In this document: positions 44,625-52,780 of the stretch, piece by piece
Position numbering within the stretch: position 1 is the first letter of the stretch
Layout of the letters: each line of letters begins with the position of its first letter
Position numbers and translations under genes: made by a program
The notes under the pieces: model-generated
Told to the model about the DNA's origin: nothing
What the model saw: only the letters and a program-made list of their open reading frames with translations
Database searches by the model: none
Assembly (NCBI GenBank): GCA_045637505.1
Contig: JAZTZO010000020.1
Coordinates: 122,575 to 186,574, forward strand
Reading direction: 5' to 3'
From: RGIG4079 sp045637505
GTDB taxonomy: Bacteria > Bacteroidota > Bacteroidia > Bacteroidales > Muribaculaceae
DNA length: 64,000 nt

Positions 44625-44651
44625 GTTTTTTAATGAAAATCATTACCTTTG
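44622..44651 (+). promoter_or_regulatory. Promoter of the C1-family peptidase gene
   Basis: TTTG at 44622-44625 and TACCTTTG at 44644-44651, 18 bases apart; 43 bases before the start. Confidence 0.65.
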
Positions 44652-44694
44652 TATTTAGAATTGAAAAATATAAACATAAAACATATAATTAAAG

Positions 44695-45897
44695 ATGAAA
44701 AAAGTATTATTGGCATTGCTTGGTGTGGGAGTGGCGATGAGTGCTATGGCCGACGATAAAGCAGAAAAGAAAGACTCGGTTGTGGGTTTTAAATTTGAAG
44801 ATGTAAAAGTGGTAAAAACTACTTCAGTGAAAGATCAAAATAAGTCGGGTACATGTTGGTGTTTTGCTGGAACTTCATTTTTTGAAGATGAAATTCTTCG
44901 CAAAACCGGTATGGAATTAGATCTTTCGGAGATGTTTACCGTGCGTTATTGTTATGAAGATAAAGCCGAAAAATATTTAAGGATGTATGGTTCTACAAAT
45001 TTTTCACCCGGTGGAAGCATTCTTGATGTGCCATTTGTGTGGGAAAAATTTGGTGCAGTGCCCGAGGAAGTATATTCAGGGTTGGCATATGGTGAAGATA
45101 AGCATAATCATGGCGAACTTCATGAGGTGCTTCAAGCCTATATGAGAGGAGTAGAAGCTAATCGCAATCGCCGCATCTCAACGGCATGGCGCACGGGATT
45201 GAATGGTATTCTTGATGCATATCTTGGTGCTGTGCCCGAAACATTTACTTATCAAGGTAAAACATATACTCCACAATCGTTTGCGCAATCACTTGGGTTG
45301 AATATGGAAGATTATGTGGCAGTTACATCGTTTACCCATCATCCATTCTATAAGCCATTTGTGCTTGAAGTTGCCGATAATTGGTTCTGGGGATTGTATA
45401 ACAATGTGAAACTTGAAGAGTTGAAAGCTATTGTTGATAATGCCATTGAAGAGGGATATTCGGTAGTGTGGGCCGCTGACGTGAGCGAAAAAGGTTTTAA
45501 ATATCGCGAAGGTTATGCTGTGATGCCAAAGGGTAAAGATGTGTCGGCTCTTGAAGGAACCGAACTTTCTCGTTGGGTAACATTGAGCGACCAAGATCGT
45601 GAAAAAGAGCGCTATAAAATTGATGGCCCATGTGAAGAAATTGAAGTGACACAAGAGATGCGTCAAGAAATGTTTGACCGTCAAGAAACTACCGACGACC
45701 ATGGTATGGTAATCGTAGGTGTGGCTAAAGACCAAAAAGGTAATCGTTACTATAAGGTTAAAAACTCATGGGATACCAATCAAGTATATGGTGGATTCTT
45801 CTATGTGTCAGAGCCATATTTCTTGGCAAAGACAGTGAGCATTCTTGTCAATAAAGAAGCGTTACCCAAAGATATTGCTAAGAAAATAGGTGAATAG
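44695..45897 (+). CDS. Secreted C1-family cysteine peptidase (aminopeptidase C / bleomycin-hydrolase type)
   Basis: 400 residues with signal peptide (MKKVLLALLGVGVAMSAMA), so exported, unlike cytoplasmic PepC. The papain-like active site is QNKSGTCWCFAG (Gln 48, catalytic Cys 54), with the His in DDHGMVIVGVAKD and the Asn in YYKVKNSWDTN near the C-terminus. The family trims amino acids from peptide N-termini; bacteroidete members often carry a signal peptide and act in the periplasm. Single-gene unit with its own promoter and terminator. Extra long loop between Cys and His is normal for this group. Confidence 0.92.
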   Translation: MKKVLLALLGVGVAMSAMADDKAEKKDSVVGFKFEDVKVVKTTSVKDQNKSGTCWCFAGTSFFEDEILRKTGMELDLSEMFTVRYCYEDKAEKYLRMYGSTNFSPGGSILDVPFVWEKFGAVPEEVYSGLAYGEDKHNHGELHEVLQAYMRGVEANRNRRISTAWRTGLNGILDAYLGAVPETFTYQGKTYTPQSFAQSLGLNMEDYVAVTSFTHHPFYKPFVLEVADNWFWGLYNNVKLEELKAIVDNAIEEGYSVVWAADVSEKGFKYREGYAVMPKGKDVSALEGTELSRWVTLSDQDREKERYKIDGPCEEIEVTQEMRQEMFDRQETTDDHGMVIVGVAKDQKGNRYYKVKNSWDTNQVYGGFFYVSEPYFLAKTVSILVNKEALPKDIAKKIGE

Positions 45898-45921
45898 GGA
45901 TAATGAATTAAATATAACATT

Positions 45922-45953
45922 AAAGAGCATGGCCAAAGGTCATGCTCTTTTTT
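45922..45953 (+). terminator. Terminator after the C1-peptidase gene
   Basis: Arms AAAGAGCATGGCC and GGTCATGCTCTTT with loop AAA, then T run. Confidence 0.88.
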
Positions 45954-45985
45954 GATTTAAAAATGAAAGTTTGATGAAAATTTAC

Positions 45986-45993
45986 TACATTTG
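45986..45993 (+). promoter_or_regulatory. Promoter -7 element of the GH13 operon
   Basis: TACATTTG, 27 bases before the start at 46020. Confidence 0.45.
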
Positions 45994-46019
45994 TGTAGGA
46001 TAAATAAAAAATAAAAGTT

Positions 46020-47879
46020 ATGAAAAGTAGAAATATATTTTTGATATCGGTGCTAGTATCGTTGAGCGCAATGGCCGCAAAACCACAAGTTGATGTAGTA
46101 AACCCACCTTATTGGTGGACCGGAATGGAGCAAGATACATTACAAGTGATGGTACATGGCGAGGGAATTCGTGATGCCGAGGTTGCGATGGCCGATTATC
46201 CTGGAGTGCAATTGATAGATGTAACTCGTATGGACAGCCCTAATTATCAGTTTCTTTACTTTGTGGTGGGCGATGAGGCTCAACCAGGTGAACTGAGCTT
46301 GACCTTTTCGCATGGAAAAAAGAAAACAAAGGTAAAATATGAACTAAAAGCTCGCGACCGCAAGCCCGAAGAGTATGTGGGGTTTGATGCAAGCGATGTG
46401 TTGTATCTCATTATGCCCGATCGTTTTGCCAATGGCAATCCCGAAAATGACAATGTGGTAACATTGAAAAATAATACAGTAGTCAATCGTAATGACCACA
46501 ACGGCCGCCATGGAGGAGATATAAAGGGGATTCAAGACCATCTTGACTATATTGATTCGCTTGGCGTTACAGCTATATGGGTAAATCCAGTATTGACTAA
46601 TGATATGCCCGGCGGTGCTTATCATGGCTATGCGACAACCGATTATTATAATATCGACCCTCGATTTGGTACAAATGAGGAGTGGAATGCGCTCGTTGAG
46701 GAGGCACACAAACGTGATATAAAAGTGGTGATGGATATGATATTTAATCACTGCGGTAGCGATCATTACTGGTTTACTGATCGCCCTTCGAAAGATTGGT
46801 TTAACTTCCCCGATGGATATGTGCAAACAAATTATCGTTTGACTACGATTCACGACCCCTATGTGAGTGAATATGATAAGAAACGCACTACCGATGGGTG
46901 GTTTGTGGAATCTATGCCCGACTTGAATCAAAATAATCCTCATTTGATGAAATATCTTATTCAAAACTCAATATGGTGGATTGAATCGTCGAAGATTGAT
47001 GGTATAAGAATGGACACTCATCCCTATGCATTTCTCAAGCCTATGGCACAATGGATTGATGCTGTTGAAAAGGAATATCCTCATTATAATATAGTAGGGG
47101 AGTGCTGGTATGGAAATGAAGGAGGTGAGGCATTCTGGCAACGAGGGAGTAAAGTGTGCACCGAGGGGGACTCAAATCTTCCCACTGTTATGGACTTTGT
47201 GTTGTCGCAAACTGCACGAAAGGCATTTAGCGAGCAGACTAATCCTTGGACAGGATTGAACGCGATATATGATCATCTTTCGCTTGACTATCTATTCCCT
47301 GAGCCTCAAAAAATTCTTACATTCTTGGATAATCACGATACCGACCGCTTTTTGCTTGAACAGCCCGAGGATTTGGGTTGGTGGAAACAAGCACAAACAT
47401 TCTTGCTTACTTCACGAGGCATTCCTCAAATATATTATGGTACTGAATTGTTGATGAGTGGGTCAAAAGAGGGTAGCGATGGATATGTGCGTCGCGACTT
47501 CCCTGGTGGATTTCCTGGCGATGCTACAAACGCGTTTACTGCCGAAGGTCGCACTTCTATGCAAAATGATGCTCATGCTTTCCTCTCGAAATTGCTTAAT
47601 TGGCGCAAGGGTGAGGTAAATGAGGTGATTGCTAAAGGCTCTTTGAAGCATTTTATGCCACAAAATGGTATTTATGCCTATACTCGCAAACTTGGTGAAA
47701 AAGAAATTCATATATTGATGAATGGCAATGATAGCGAGATAGTTACTACAATGGAACGAACTCTTGAAGTAATGCCTATTGGAGCCGAATATGTAGATGT
47801 CTTAACTGGAAAAGTGGTGAAGATAGAAGAAGAAATGACTTTTGCCCCTCGTGCTATTTATATACTTCAAAATTTTTGA
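46020..47879 (+). CDS. GH13 alpha-amylase-family enzyme, neopullulanase/cyclomaltodextrinase type (SusA-like)
   Basis: 619 residues with signal peptide (ends LSAMAA). N-terminal cyclomaltodextrinase-like beta domain (about 21-115, VDVVNPPYWWTGM), GH13 barrel (about 125-520) and C-terminal beta domain (about 530-619). Barrel motifs: DMIFNHCG (about 239), GIRMDTHPY with nucleophile Asp 332, NIVGECWYG with acid/base Glu 361, FLDNHDTDR with Asp 440. It hydrolyses alpha-1,4-glucans or maltodextrins in the periplasm. No SusC/SusD genes are near, so this is not a complete starch utilisation locus. First gene of a short operon with the phosphoesterase. Confidence 0.94.
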   Translation: MKSRNIFLISVLVSLSAMAAKPQVDVVNPPYWWTGMEQDTLQVMVHGEGIRDAEVAMADYPGVQLIDVTRMDSPNYQFLYFVVGDEAQPGELSLTFSHGKKKTKVKYELKARDRKPEEYVGFDASDVLYLIMPDRFANGNPENDNVVTLKNNTVVNRNDHNGRHGGDIKGIQDHLDYIDSLGVTAIWVNPVLTNDMPGGAYHGYATTDYYNIDPRFGTNEEWNALVEEAHKRDIKVVMDMIFNHCGSDHYWFTDRPSKDWFNFPDGYVQTNYRLTTIHDPYVSEYDKKRTTDGWFVESMPDLNQNNPHLMKYLIQNSIWWIESSKIDGIRMDTHPYAFLKPMAQWIDAVEKEYPHYNIVGECWYGNEGGEAFWQRGSKVCTEGDSNLPTVMDFVLSQTARKAFSEQTNPWTGLNAIYDHLSLDYLFPEPQKILTFLDNHDTDRFLLEQPEDLGWWKQAQTFLLTSRGIPQIYYGTELLMSGSKEGSDGYVRRDFPGGFPGDATNAFTAEGRTSMQNDAHAFLSKLLNWRKGEVNEVIAKGSLKHFMPQNGIYAYTRKLGEKEIHILMNGNDSEIVTTMERTLEVMPIGAEYVDVLTGKVVKIEEEMTFAPRAIYILQNF

Positions 47880-47892
47880 AAAATAGAACAAA

Positions 47893-48396
47893 ATGAAAAA
47901 AATAGGCATTCTGTCCGATACGCATTCCTGCTGGGATGACCGTTATGCCAAGCATTTTGCTGGGTGTGATGAGATATGGCATGCAGGTGATGTTGGCGAC
48001 ATTAGTGTTATACGTCGCTTGGAAGAAGTTGCTCCAGTAGTGAGAGCAGTTTCGGGAAATATTGACCATGGAGAAGTGTGCCGTAGGTGTAAAGAGGTAG
48101 AATGTTTTGAAGTGGAGGGAGTAAAAGTGTGGATGACCCACATAGGAGGTTACCCCGGACGCTATTCTCCTGGCGTTAAGCGCACTTTATTTGAAAATCA
48201 AATAAATCTCATGGTTACAGGCCATTCTCATATCCTAAAGGTTATGTGGGATAAGGAAATCTCAGTGTTGCATATCAACCCCGGTGCGGCAGGCTATCAT
48301 GGATGGCAAAAAGAACGCACCCTCATTCGTTTGGTAATTGATAATGGCAATATGCGCGATTTGGAGGTTATTGAATTGGGTAAAGTTAAGTGCTGA
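47893..48396 (+). CDS. Metallophosphoesterase, YfcE/MJ0936 family
   Basis: 167 residues, the short single-domain metallophosphoesterase. Metal-binding motifs: SDTHSCWDD (start), HAGDVGD (about 30), SGNIDH (about 55), GHSH (about 110) and the terminal HINPGAAGY. Members hydrolyse phosphodiesters in the cytoplasm; the natural substrate is mostly unknown. It follows the GH13 gene by 13 bases and precedes a 35-residue membrane protein and a SPOR lipoprotein, so all four may share a transcript. No signal peptide. Confidence 0.92.
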   Translation: MKKIGILSDTHSCWDDRYAKHFAGCDEIWHAGDVGDISVIRRLEEVAPVVRAVSGNIDHGEVCRRCKEVECFEVEGVKVWMTHIGGYPGRYSPGVKRTLFENQINLMVTGHSHILKVMWDKEISVLHINPGAAGYHGWQKERTLIRLVIDNGNMRDLEVIELGKVKC

Positions 48397-48407
48397 TTGA
48401 AAATGTT

Positions 48408-48515
48408 ATGAGCAAGTGGGAGAATAAACCCATATGGGAGAAAGCCTTATATTGGGTTGTGTTGATATTGCATATTGTCGCTTTGGTCGCAGTTATGTGG
48501 ACTGTTTTTAGTTGA
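48408..48515 (+). CDS. Small 35-residue single-pass membrane protein
   Basis: A short frame not otherwise obvious: MSKWENKPIWEKALYW followed by VVLILHIVALVAVMWTVFS and stop. It has a charged head with four Trp and one membrane segment, in the same direction and 11 bases after the phosphoesterase, 20 bases before the SPOR gene. Position, composition and A-rich upstream context support a real gene; no family is recognised. Confidence 0.55.
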   Translation: MSKWENKPIWEKALYWVVLILHIVALVAVMWTVFS

Positions 48516-48535
48516 AAATCATAAAATAGGTGTTT

Positions 48536-49057
48536 ATGAAAATAATCAAAATCTTAAGTGTAATATCGATATTTGTATTGATGACGGTTTCGTGTCGTAC
48601 AACCGAGAAGAACTATCGTCAGGCCTATGAATTGGCTAAAGGAACAGGGACTATACAAGATACATTAATAGCAAATTTGATAGCAGAAGATCAGGCGCCA
48701 GTTGATGTTGAAGTTGCTGGACGCATTATGAAAATGCGTAAGGAATATGTGTCGATAGTGACCGAAAAAGGTGTTACTAAAGACATGATGAAGCGATTTA
48801 ATGTAGTAGTGGGACGATTTAAACAGTTGTTTAATGCGCGTTCGATGGCTACGCGTATGTCGTCATTGGGTTACACCTCGTTTGTGTTAGTTGACCGCAC
48901 TACTTCATATTTTGTGGTGGCGGCTGCTACCGATTCGCCCGATGAGGCGTTAGCCATGTATGAAAAGGTATCGTCTGATAATAGGGTGGTGTATAAAGCC
49001 CCATTTCCGTGGGTTCTTGAGCCAGCTCAATATATACGCCAAAAACCATTGAAATAG
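48536..49057 (+). CDS. SPOR-domain lipoprotein
   Basis: 173 residues from ATG 48536 (a GTG at 48530 is the alternative). Lipoprotein signal (MKIIKILSVISIFVLMTVSC; Cys at residue 20). The C-terminal about 75 residues form a SPOR-like fold (FNVVVGRFKQLFNARSMATR, GYTSFVLVDRTTSYFVVAAA, DSPDEALAMYEKVSSD), a domain that binds denuded peptidoglycan at division sites. Probably anchored in the outer or inner membrane. Last gene of the GH13-phosphoesterase run. The roughly 370 bases after it hold only the tRNA-Leu promoter. Confidence 0.85.
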   Translation: MKIIKILSVISIFVLMTVSCRTTEKNYRQAYELAKGTGTIQDTLIANLIAEDQAPVDVEVAGRIMKMRKEYVSIVTEKGVTKDMMKRFNVVVGRFKQLFNARSMATRMSSLGYTSFVLVDRTTSYFVVAAATDSPDEALAMYEKVSSDNRVVYKAPFPWVLEPAQYIRQKPLK

Positions 49058-49353
49058 CAAAAAGATGCTGAATAACATAGTTATTGAATATTTATAAGGT
49101 CGTATTAATGAAAAAATGAGAAAAAGTGAGTTTTTTTGTGGAAAAATGTTTGGTTGATTAAATATTTTTACATACATTTGGGAAAAGAATAAAACAAAAT
49201 ACTTTTTTGCATCAAAAAAAAGACCGTTTTTTCAAAATATATATGTTTTTATAGATTGTAGATTTAAAGAGAGTGCTATCGTGAGATATTGCTCTCTTTG
49301 CATTTGTAAAAAGTACATTAAAAATAAAAAAAGCGAAAAATCACCCCTACATG
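49058..49353. other. AT-rich spacer without a gene
   Basis: About 296 very AT-rich bases before the tRNA-Leu promoter, with no reading frame or clear hairpin that I can support. Confidence 0.5.
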
Positions 49354-49385
49354 TTTGCAAAATTCAAAACTTCATATTACCTTTG
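49354..49385 (+). promoter_or_regulatory. Promoter of tRNA-Leu
   Basis: TTTG at 49354-49357 and TACCTTTG at 49378-49385, exactly 20 bases apart. Confidence 0.8.
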
Positions 49386-49427
49386 CGTCACTTTTTGGTA
49401 ATGATGTGAGTTTTTACTAACAAAGTT

Positions 49428-49511
49428 GCTCGAATGGTGGAATGGTAGACACGAAGGACTTAAAATCCTTTGGCCATTGCGGCTGTGCGGGTTCAAGTCC
49501 CGCTTCGAGTA
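49428..49511 (+). tRNA. tRNA-Leu (anticodon TAA)
   Basis: Acceptor GCTCGAA/TTCGAGT, anticodon arm AAGGACTTAAAATCCTT with anticodon TAA, a long variable arm (class II tRNA, 84 bases), T-arm GCGGGTTCAAGTCCCGC. CCA not encoded. Followed directly by a terminator. Confidence 0.96.
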
Positions 49512-49518
49512 CGAAGAG

Positions 49519-49549
49519 TCCTCCAAATATTCTTTTTGGAGGATTTTTT
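49519..49549 (+). terminator. Terminator after tRNA-Leu
   Basis: Arms TCCTCCAAA (49519-49527) and TTTGGAGGA (49535-49543), then six T. Confidence 0.9.
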
Positions 49550-49570
49550 GTTTGATAAATATTTAAAACA

Positions 49571-49810
49571 ATGAGATACAGTTATAGAACACAAGGAACT
49601 TGCAGTCAGGTGATTGAATTTGATATTAATGATGGAGTAGTAACCAATGTAGTTTTTTATGGTGGATGTGCCGGAAATCTTCAAGGTATTGCTCGGTTGG
49701 TGGAAGGTATGCCTGTCGAAGAGGTGATATCACGACTCAAAGGCATTCGTTGTGGCGCGAAAATGACATCTTGCCCCGATCAATTGGCTACTGCTTTGTC
49801 GCAAATTTGA
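49571..49810 (+). CDS. TSCPD-domain protein
   Basis: 79 residues that match the small TSCPD family in full: VIEFDINDGVVTNVVFYGGC, GNLQGIARLVEGMPVEEVIS and the eponymous KMTSCPDQLATAL. The domain also occurs at the C-terminus of class II ribonucleotide reductases, where its Cys residues act in thiol or nucleotide chemistry; free-standing forms are of unknown role. The protein has three Cys (residues about 11, 33 and 62, 68). Single gene after the tRNA. Confidence 0.88.
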   Translation: MRYSYRTQGTCSQVIEFDINDGVVTNVVFYGGCAGNLQGIARLVEGMPVEEVISRLKGIRCGAKMTSCPDQLATALSQI

Positions 49811-49906
49811 TGCTGAAATAAGTCACTTTGGCCGGTTAACATTTATTGCGATAAAAATGTTGATAATTAATCGTTTGATAATAGTGTCAAACTAAAAAAT
49901 ATTATC

Positions 49907-49914
49907 TAAATTTG
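49907..49914 (+). promoter_or_regulatory. Promoter -7 element of the paralogue pair
   Basis: TAAATTTG, 47 bases before ATG 49961. It would allow either start codon of the first gene. Confidence 0.45.
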
Positions 49915-49960
49915 CAATGCCTTTTATGATAGGTTTATTGTATTCGGCAATAAAGAAGAG

Positions 49961-51958
49961 ATGAACCTAAAAAGGTCTAAGTTATCTAATCAAAGAACGC
50001 AACAAGTACAATATAAAATGGAAAAGTTTAAGAACTTAAAAGTCGTTATTTCCGGCCAATTTGGCAATGGGGCTGAGTATAAATATGGGTATCCAGTAGT
50101 GCCCAATACCGATGAGCCTCAAAACAATTGGATTAAAATGGATATGGTTGAAAAAGATCCATTGGATGCACGCAACTATTTCCCTCAAATAGCAGGCCCT
50201 ATCTACAAGATGAGGGTGTCAACATATGGCTCATATTATGCCTTAGTGGCTCCTTGCAAGTATGATACAAGTGGCCGTAACGGATATTACAGCATAACAC
50301 TATTTGTAGCTAAAGGCACAAAATATACAGGTAACCAAGTGAGAATGACCCTTAACTCGCTAAATGTATTGCTTTATGAAGCAAACAACTTTAGTGAATC
50401 GGCTTCGGCATTGGTTGAACAATGCTTTGAGCAAAACGGATGGTCAAATGAAGCTCAAGACCAATTGATTATGCCAGTAAAATCGGTTCCTGCCTACAAA
50501 GATGCATATCGTGAATATGAAACCGAAGAGGATTTAGATACCATCATGCAATATTCAATGCAACCCGAGTACACAGGTTGTCGTTGGATTTACCTTGTAG
50601 AAGCTGGTACTGAACCTGAATCACAATTGTCAAAACTTACAACTCGTATTAGAATGAGATATGATATAGAATGTTCAAATGATGACATTAAAGTAAACAA
50701 GGCTGCTACGATTGACGGCGACTTGTTGAACATCGTATATAGCAAGCCCAACTTTGATGACTACACAGTGTCGGTAAAAGTTGGCACTCCCGAGTCAAAG
50801 AAGTATCTTGAATATGGTGCAGGGAAAGTCGTGATTAAATCGGCACAAGAGGCTAATATCGTATTTGAGAAATCAATAAGAGTGTTGCTTTTTGATACCG
50901 ATGGAAAGGCAATTAAAACAGTTCCTCGCATTACAGTAAATGATGTGCCATCACCCGGTTCGGTAGTAAAGGTAAAAGATACCGATTTGGATACAAAACT
51001 TCGCATCAAGATTGTGGCCGGACTTTATGAAGACGCCGAAGATGAAATTGATGCCAATCGTTTGGTTAAAGCTCCTCAAATGCGTGTTACATTAAAACCT
51101 CGCGTGGGTGGAGTGAAGCTAAACATCAGCATTGGTGGCAAGGAGTTTTCGTGTGTAGAAACAGTTAGCCCTTCTGATCCATTGAGCCAAAGTTTGCAAC
51201 GAGGCACCTTTAATGGATACAAGGTTACTCGTCGTCAAAATACCGATGAATATGATATTGATGTGACATCGGGTCGTTCGGCGTCGGTCGGTGGTAGCTC
51301 TCGCGTTAAGCCCCAACAAAATGACTCTGATCGCAATCCTATCTTGGCTCGTATTCTCATTGTGATTGTGACATTTGCTATAGGTATAGGTGCTGGTGTG
51401 ATATTAGACCGCTCGTTGTCATCAACCGAAGAACCTGCAGTTGCTGAAGCTCAAACTGAAAAAACTGACTCAGTGAAACCCGAAGAATCGGCACTTATTG
51501 ATGCTAATAAGACTCCAGTAATGGCCGAAGAGGTTATCGCTGAACAAAAAGATGAAGAGGTTGCAGTTCCTGAAGAACCTAAGGCAGAAGAGGCTCCTGT
51601 AGTAGAAGAAAAACCTGTTGAAGAGCCAAAGACTGTGTCAATGAAGTATGATTCATTTACAGCTGAAGAAAAAGAGGACTTGGCTTATCTCAAAAAGGCT
51701 GATAAATGGTCGCCCGATAAAGTTAAATCGCAAAGATTTAAGGATATGTTTACTCAACTTAATAAAGGTAACTACGATTGCTTGGTCACATTGTTTGGCG
51801 CATTGCCCGATGAACATGTGAATGGTTATGCTAAAGCATTGGTGAAAAATATTCCAAACTTATCGGCCGAAGAGCGTGAAAAATCAAGAAAATACCTAAA
51901 GGTAAACGATAAAGGTTATATCCCAATGTCGTGGGCAGCTAAAAATGTGGGCAAGTAA
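49961..51958 (+). CDS. Single-pass membrane protein of unknown function, long paralogue
   Basis: 665 residues; a second start at 50018 (MEKFKNLKVVISG) would trim a basic 19-residue head and is equally likely. Residues about 20-450 form a cytoplasmic, beta-rich part of unknown kind (SGQFGNGAEYKYGYPVV, YYALVAPCKYDTSGRNGYYS). A membrane segment (ARILIVIVTFAIGIGAGVIL, about 465-484) is followed by an acidic, Pro/Glu-rich linker (EEPAVAEAQTEKTD, EEAPVVEEKPVEEPK) and a C-terminal domain of about 100 residues (KWSPDKVKSQRFKDMFTQLN, YIPMSWAAKNVGK). The next gene repeats the last three parts. No family recognised. Single transmembrane topology would place the C-terminus in the periplasm. Confidence 0.8.
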   Translation: MNLKRSKLSNQRTQQVQYKMEKFKNLKVVISGQFGNGAEYKYGYPVVPNTDEPQNNWIKMDMVEKDPLDARNYFPQIAGPIYKMRVSTYGSYYALVAPCKYDTSGRNGYYSITLFVAKGTKYTGNQVRMTLNSLNVLLYEANNFSESASALVEQCFEQNGWSNEAQDQLIMPVKSVPAYKDAYREYETEEDLDTIMQYSMQPEYTGCRWIYLVEAGTEPESQLSKLTTRIRMRYDIECSNDDIKVNKAATIDGDLLNIVYSKPNFDDYTVSVKVGTPESKKYLEYGAGKVVIKSAQEANIVFEKSIRVLLFDTDGKAIKTVPRITVNDVPSPGSVVKVKDTDLDTKLRIKIVAGLYEDAEDEIDANRLVKAPQMRVTLKPRVGGVKLNISIGGKEFSCVETVSPSDPLSQSLQRGTFNGYKVTRRQNTDEYDIDVTSGRSASVGGSSRVKPQQNDSDRNPILARILIVIVTFAIGIGAGVILDRSLSSTEEPAVAEAQTEKTDSVKPEESALIDANKTPVMAEEVIAEQKDEEVAVPEEPKAEEAPVVEEKPVEEPKTVSMKYDSFTAEEKEDLAYLKKADKWSPDKVKSQRFKDMFTQLNKGNYDCLVTLFGALPDEHVNGYAKALVKNIPNLSAEEREKSRKYLKVNDKGYIPMSWAAKNVGK

Positions 51959-51971
51959 ACGATTTATTTAA

Positions 51972-52688
51972 ATGCCAAACGATTTTAGTAAATACATTGA
52001 TGTGGCTCGTCGCATGTTGGCTGGTGTGAAAGCTAATTTAGCATCAAAGAAAGCCAGCGAAGAAAAGGCAGAAGGCGACCTAAATGCTTATAGTCCGCAT
52101 TTGGCAAAGATCGTAGTAGCCTCAATTATATTTGTTGGTGGCTTTGCGTTAGGGGTTGTAGTTGAACGATCAATCTCCTCTCCAGTTGGTGATGCTGTGG
52201 TGGCACAAGAACAAAGTGAAAGTGCTGAAGATGCGTTAAAAAATGAGTTGGCCGAAGTCGTGCCCGAGACACAGCCATCGCAACCAAGTGAAGAGAAAGT
52301 AGAAGAGCCTGCGCCTAAAGTTACACCTACTCCAGTTGCTGCGCCTGCGCAAGGTAATGCGAAACCATTTAATGCGTTGACTGCCGAAGAGCAAGGCGAT
52401 GTGAAATATCTCAAATCATCGGATGTGTGGTCGTCGTCGAAGGTTAAGTCGCAACGCTTCAAAAATATGTTTACGCAACTTAATAGTGGAAACATCGATT
52501 GCTTGGATGCAACATTTAATGGTTATGCCAAAGAGCATATTAATGGATATGTGGTAAATGTTATTTCAAGTATAAAAAAACTCACCCCCGAAGAACGTGA
52601 AAAAGCAAAAAAATATCTTCGTGAAGATGATGGCGGTGAGATAAAAATGTCGTGGGCAGCCAAGAAAATTGGCGAAATGGCAAAGTAG
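51972..52688 (+). CDS. Single-pass membrane protein of unknown function, short paralogue
   Basis: 238 residues. It lacks the long N-terminal domain of the preceding gene but has the same order afterwards: membrane segment (AKIVVASIIFVGGFALGVVV, about 43-62), Pro/Glu-rich linker (ETQPSQPSEEKVEEPAPK) and the C-terminal domain (VWSSSKVKSQRFKNMFTQLN, EIKMSWAAKKIGEMAK). The shared block KVKSQRFKxMFTQLN is nearly identical. It follows the long gene by 13 bases, so the pair is co-transcribed and arose by duplication. The function is unknown; a paired envelope or stress complex is possible. Confidence 0.8.
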   Translation: MPNDFSKYIDVARRMLAGVKANLASKKASEEKAEGDLNAYSPHLAKIVVASIIFVGGFALGVVVERSISSPVGDAVVAQEQSESAEDALKNELAEVVPETQPSQPSEEKVEEPAPKVTPTPVAAPAQGNAKPFNALTAEEQGDVKYLKSSDVWSSSKVKSQRFKNMFTQLNSGNIDCLDATFNGYAKEHINGYVVNVISSIKKLTPEEREKAKKYLREDDGGEIKMSWAAKKIGEMAK

Positions 52689-52713
52689 GAAAATTGAGAA
52701 AATAGATAGAAGA

Positions 52714-52747
52714 GAAGGGCGACTAAAACAAAATTTAGTCGCCCTTC
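52714..52747. terminator. Bidirectional terminator between the paralogue pair and tatC
   Basis: Perfect arms GAAGGGCGACTAAA (52714-52727) and TTTAGTCGCCCTTC (52734-52747) between convergent genes. Confidence 0.9.
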
Positions 52748-52780
52748 TTAATTTATTTTTAGTGCATTAGATGCTTGTGG

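Noticed and set aside
46344..46964. A 206-codon frame on the minus strand inside the GH13 gene
   Set aside because: Shadow of a gene with intact catalytic motifs; no signal, domain or promoter of its own.
46020..47879. The GH13 gene as part of a Sus-type polysaccharide utilisation locus
   Set aside because: No SusC/SusD pair or hybrid sensor is adjacent.
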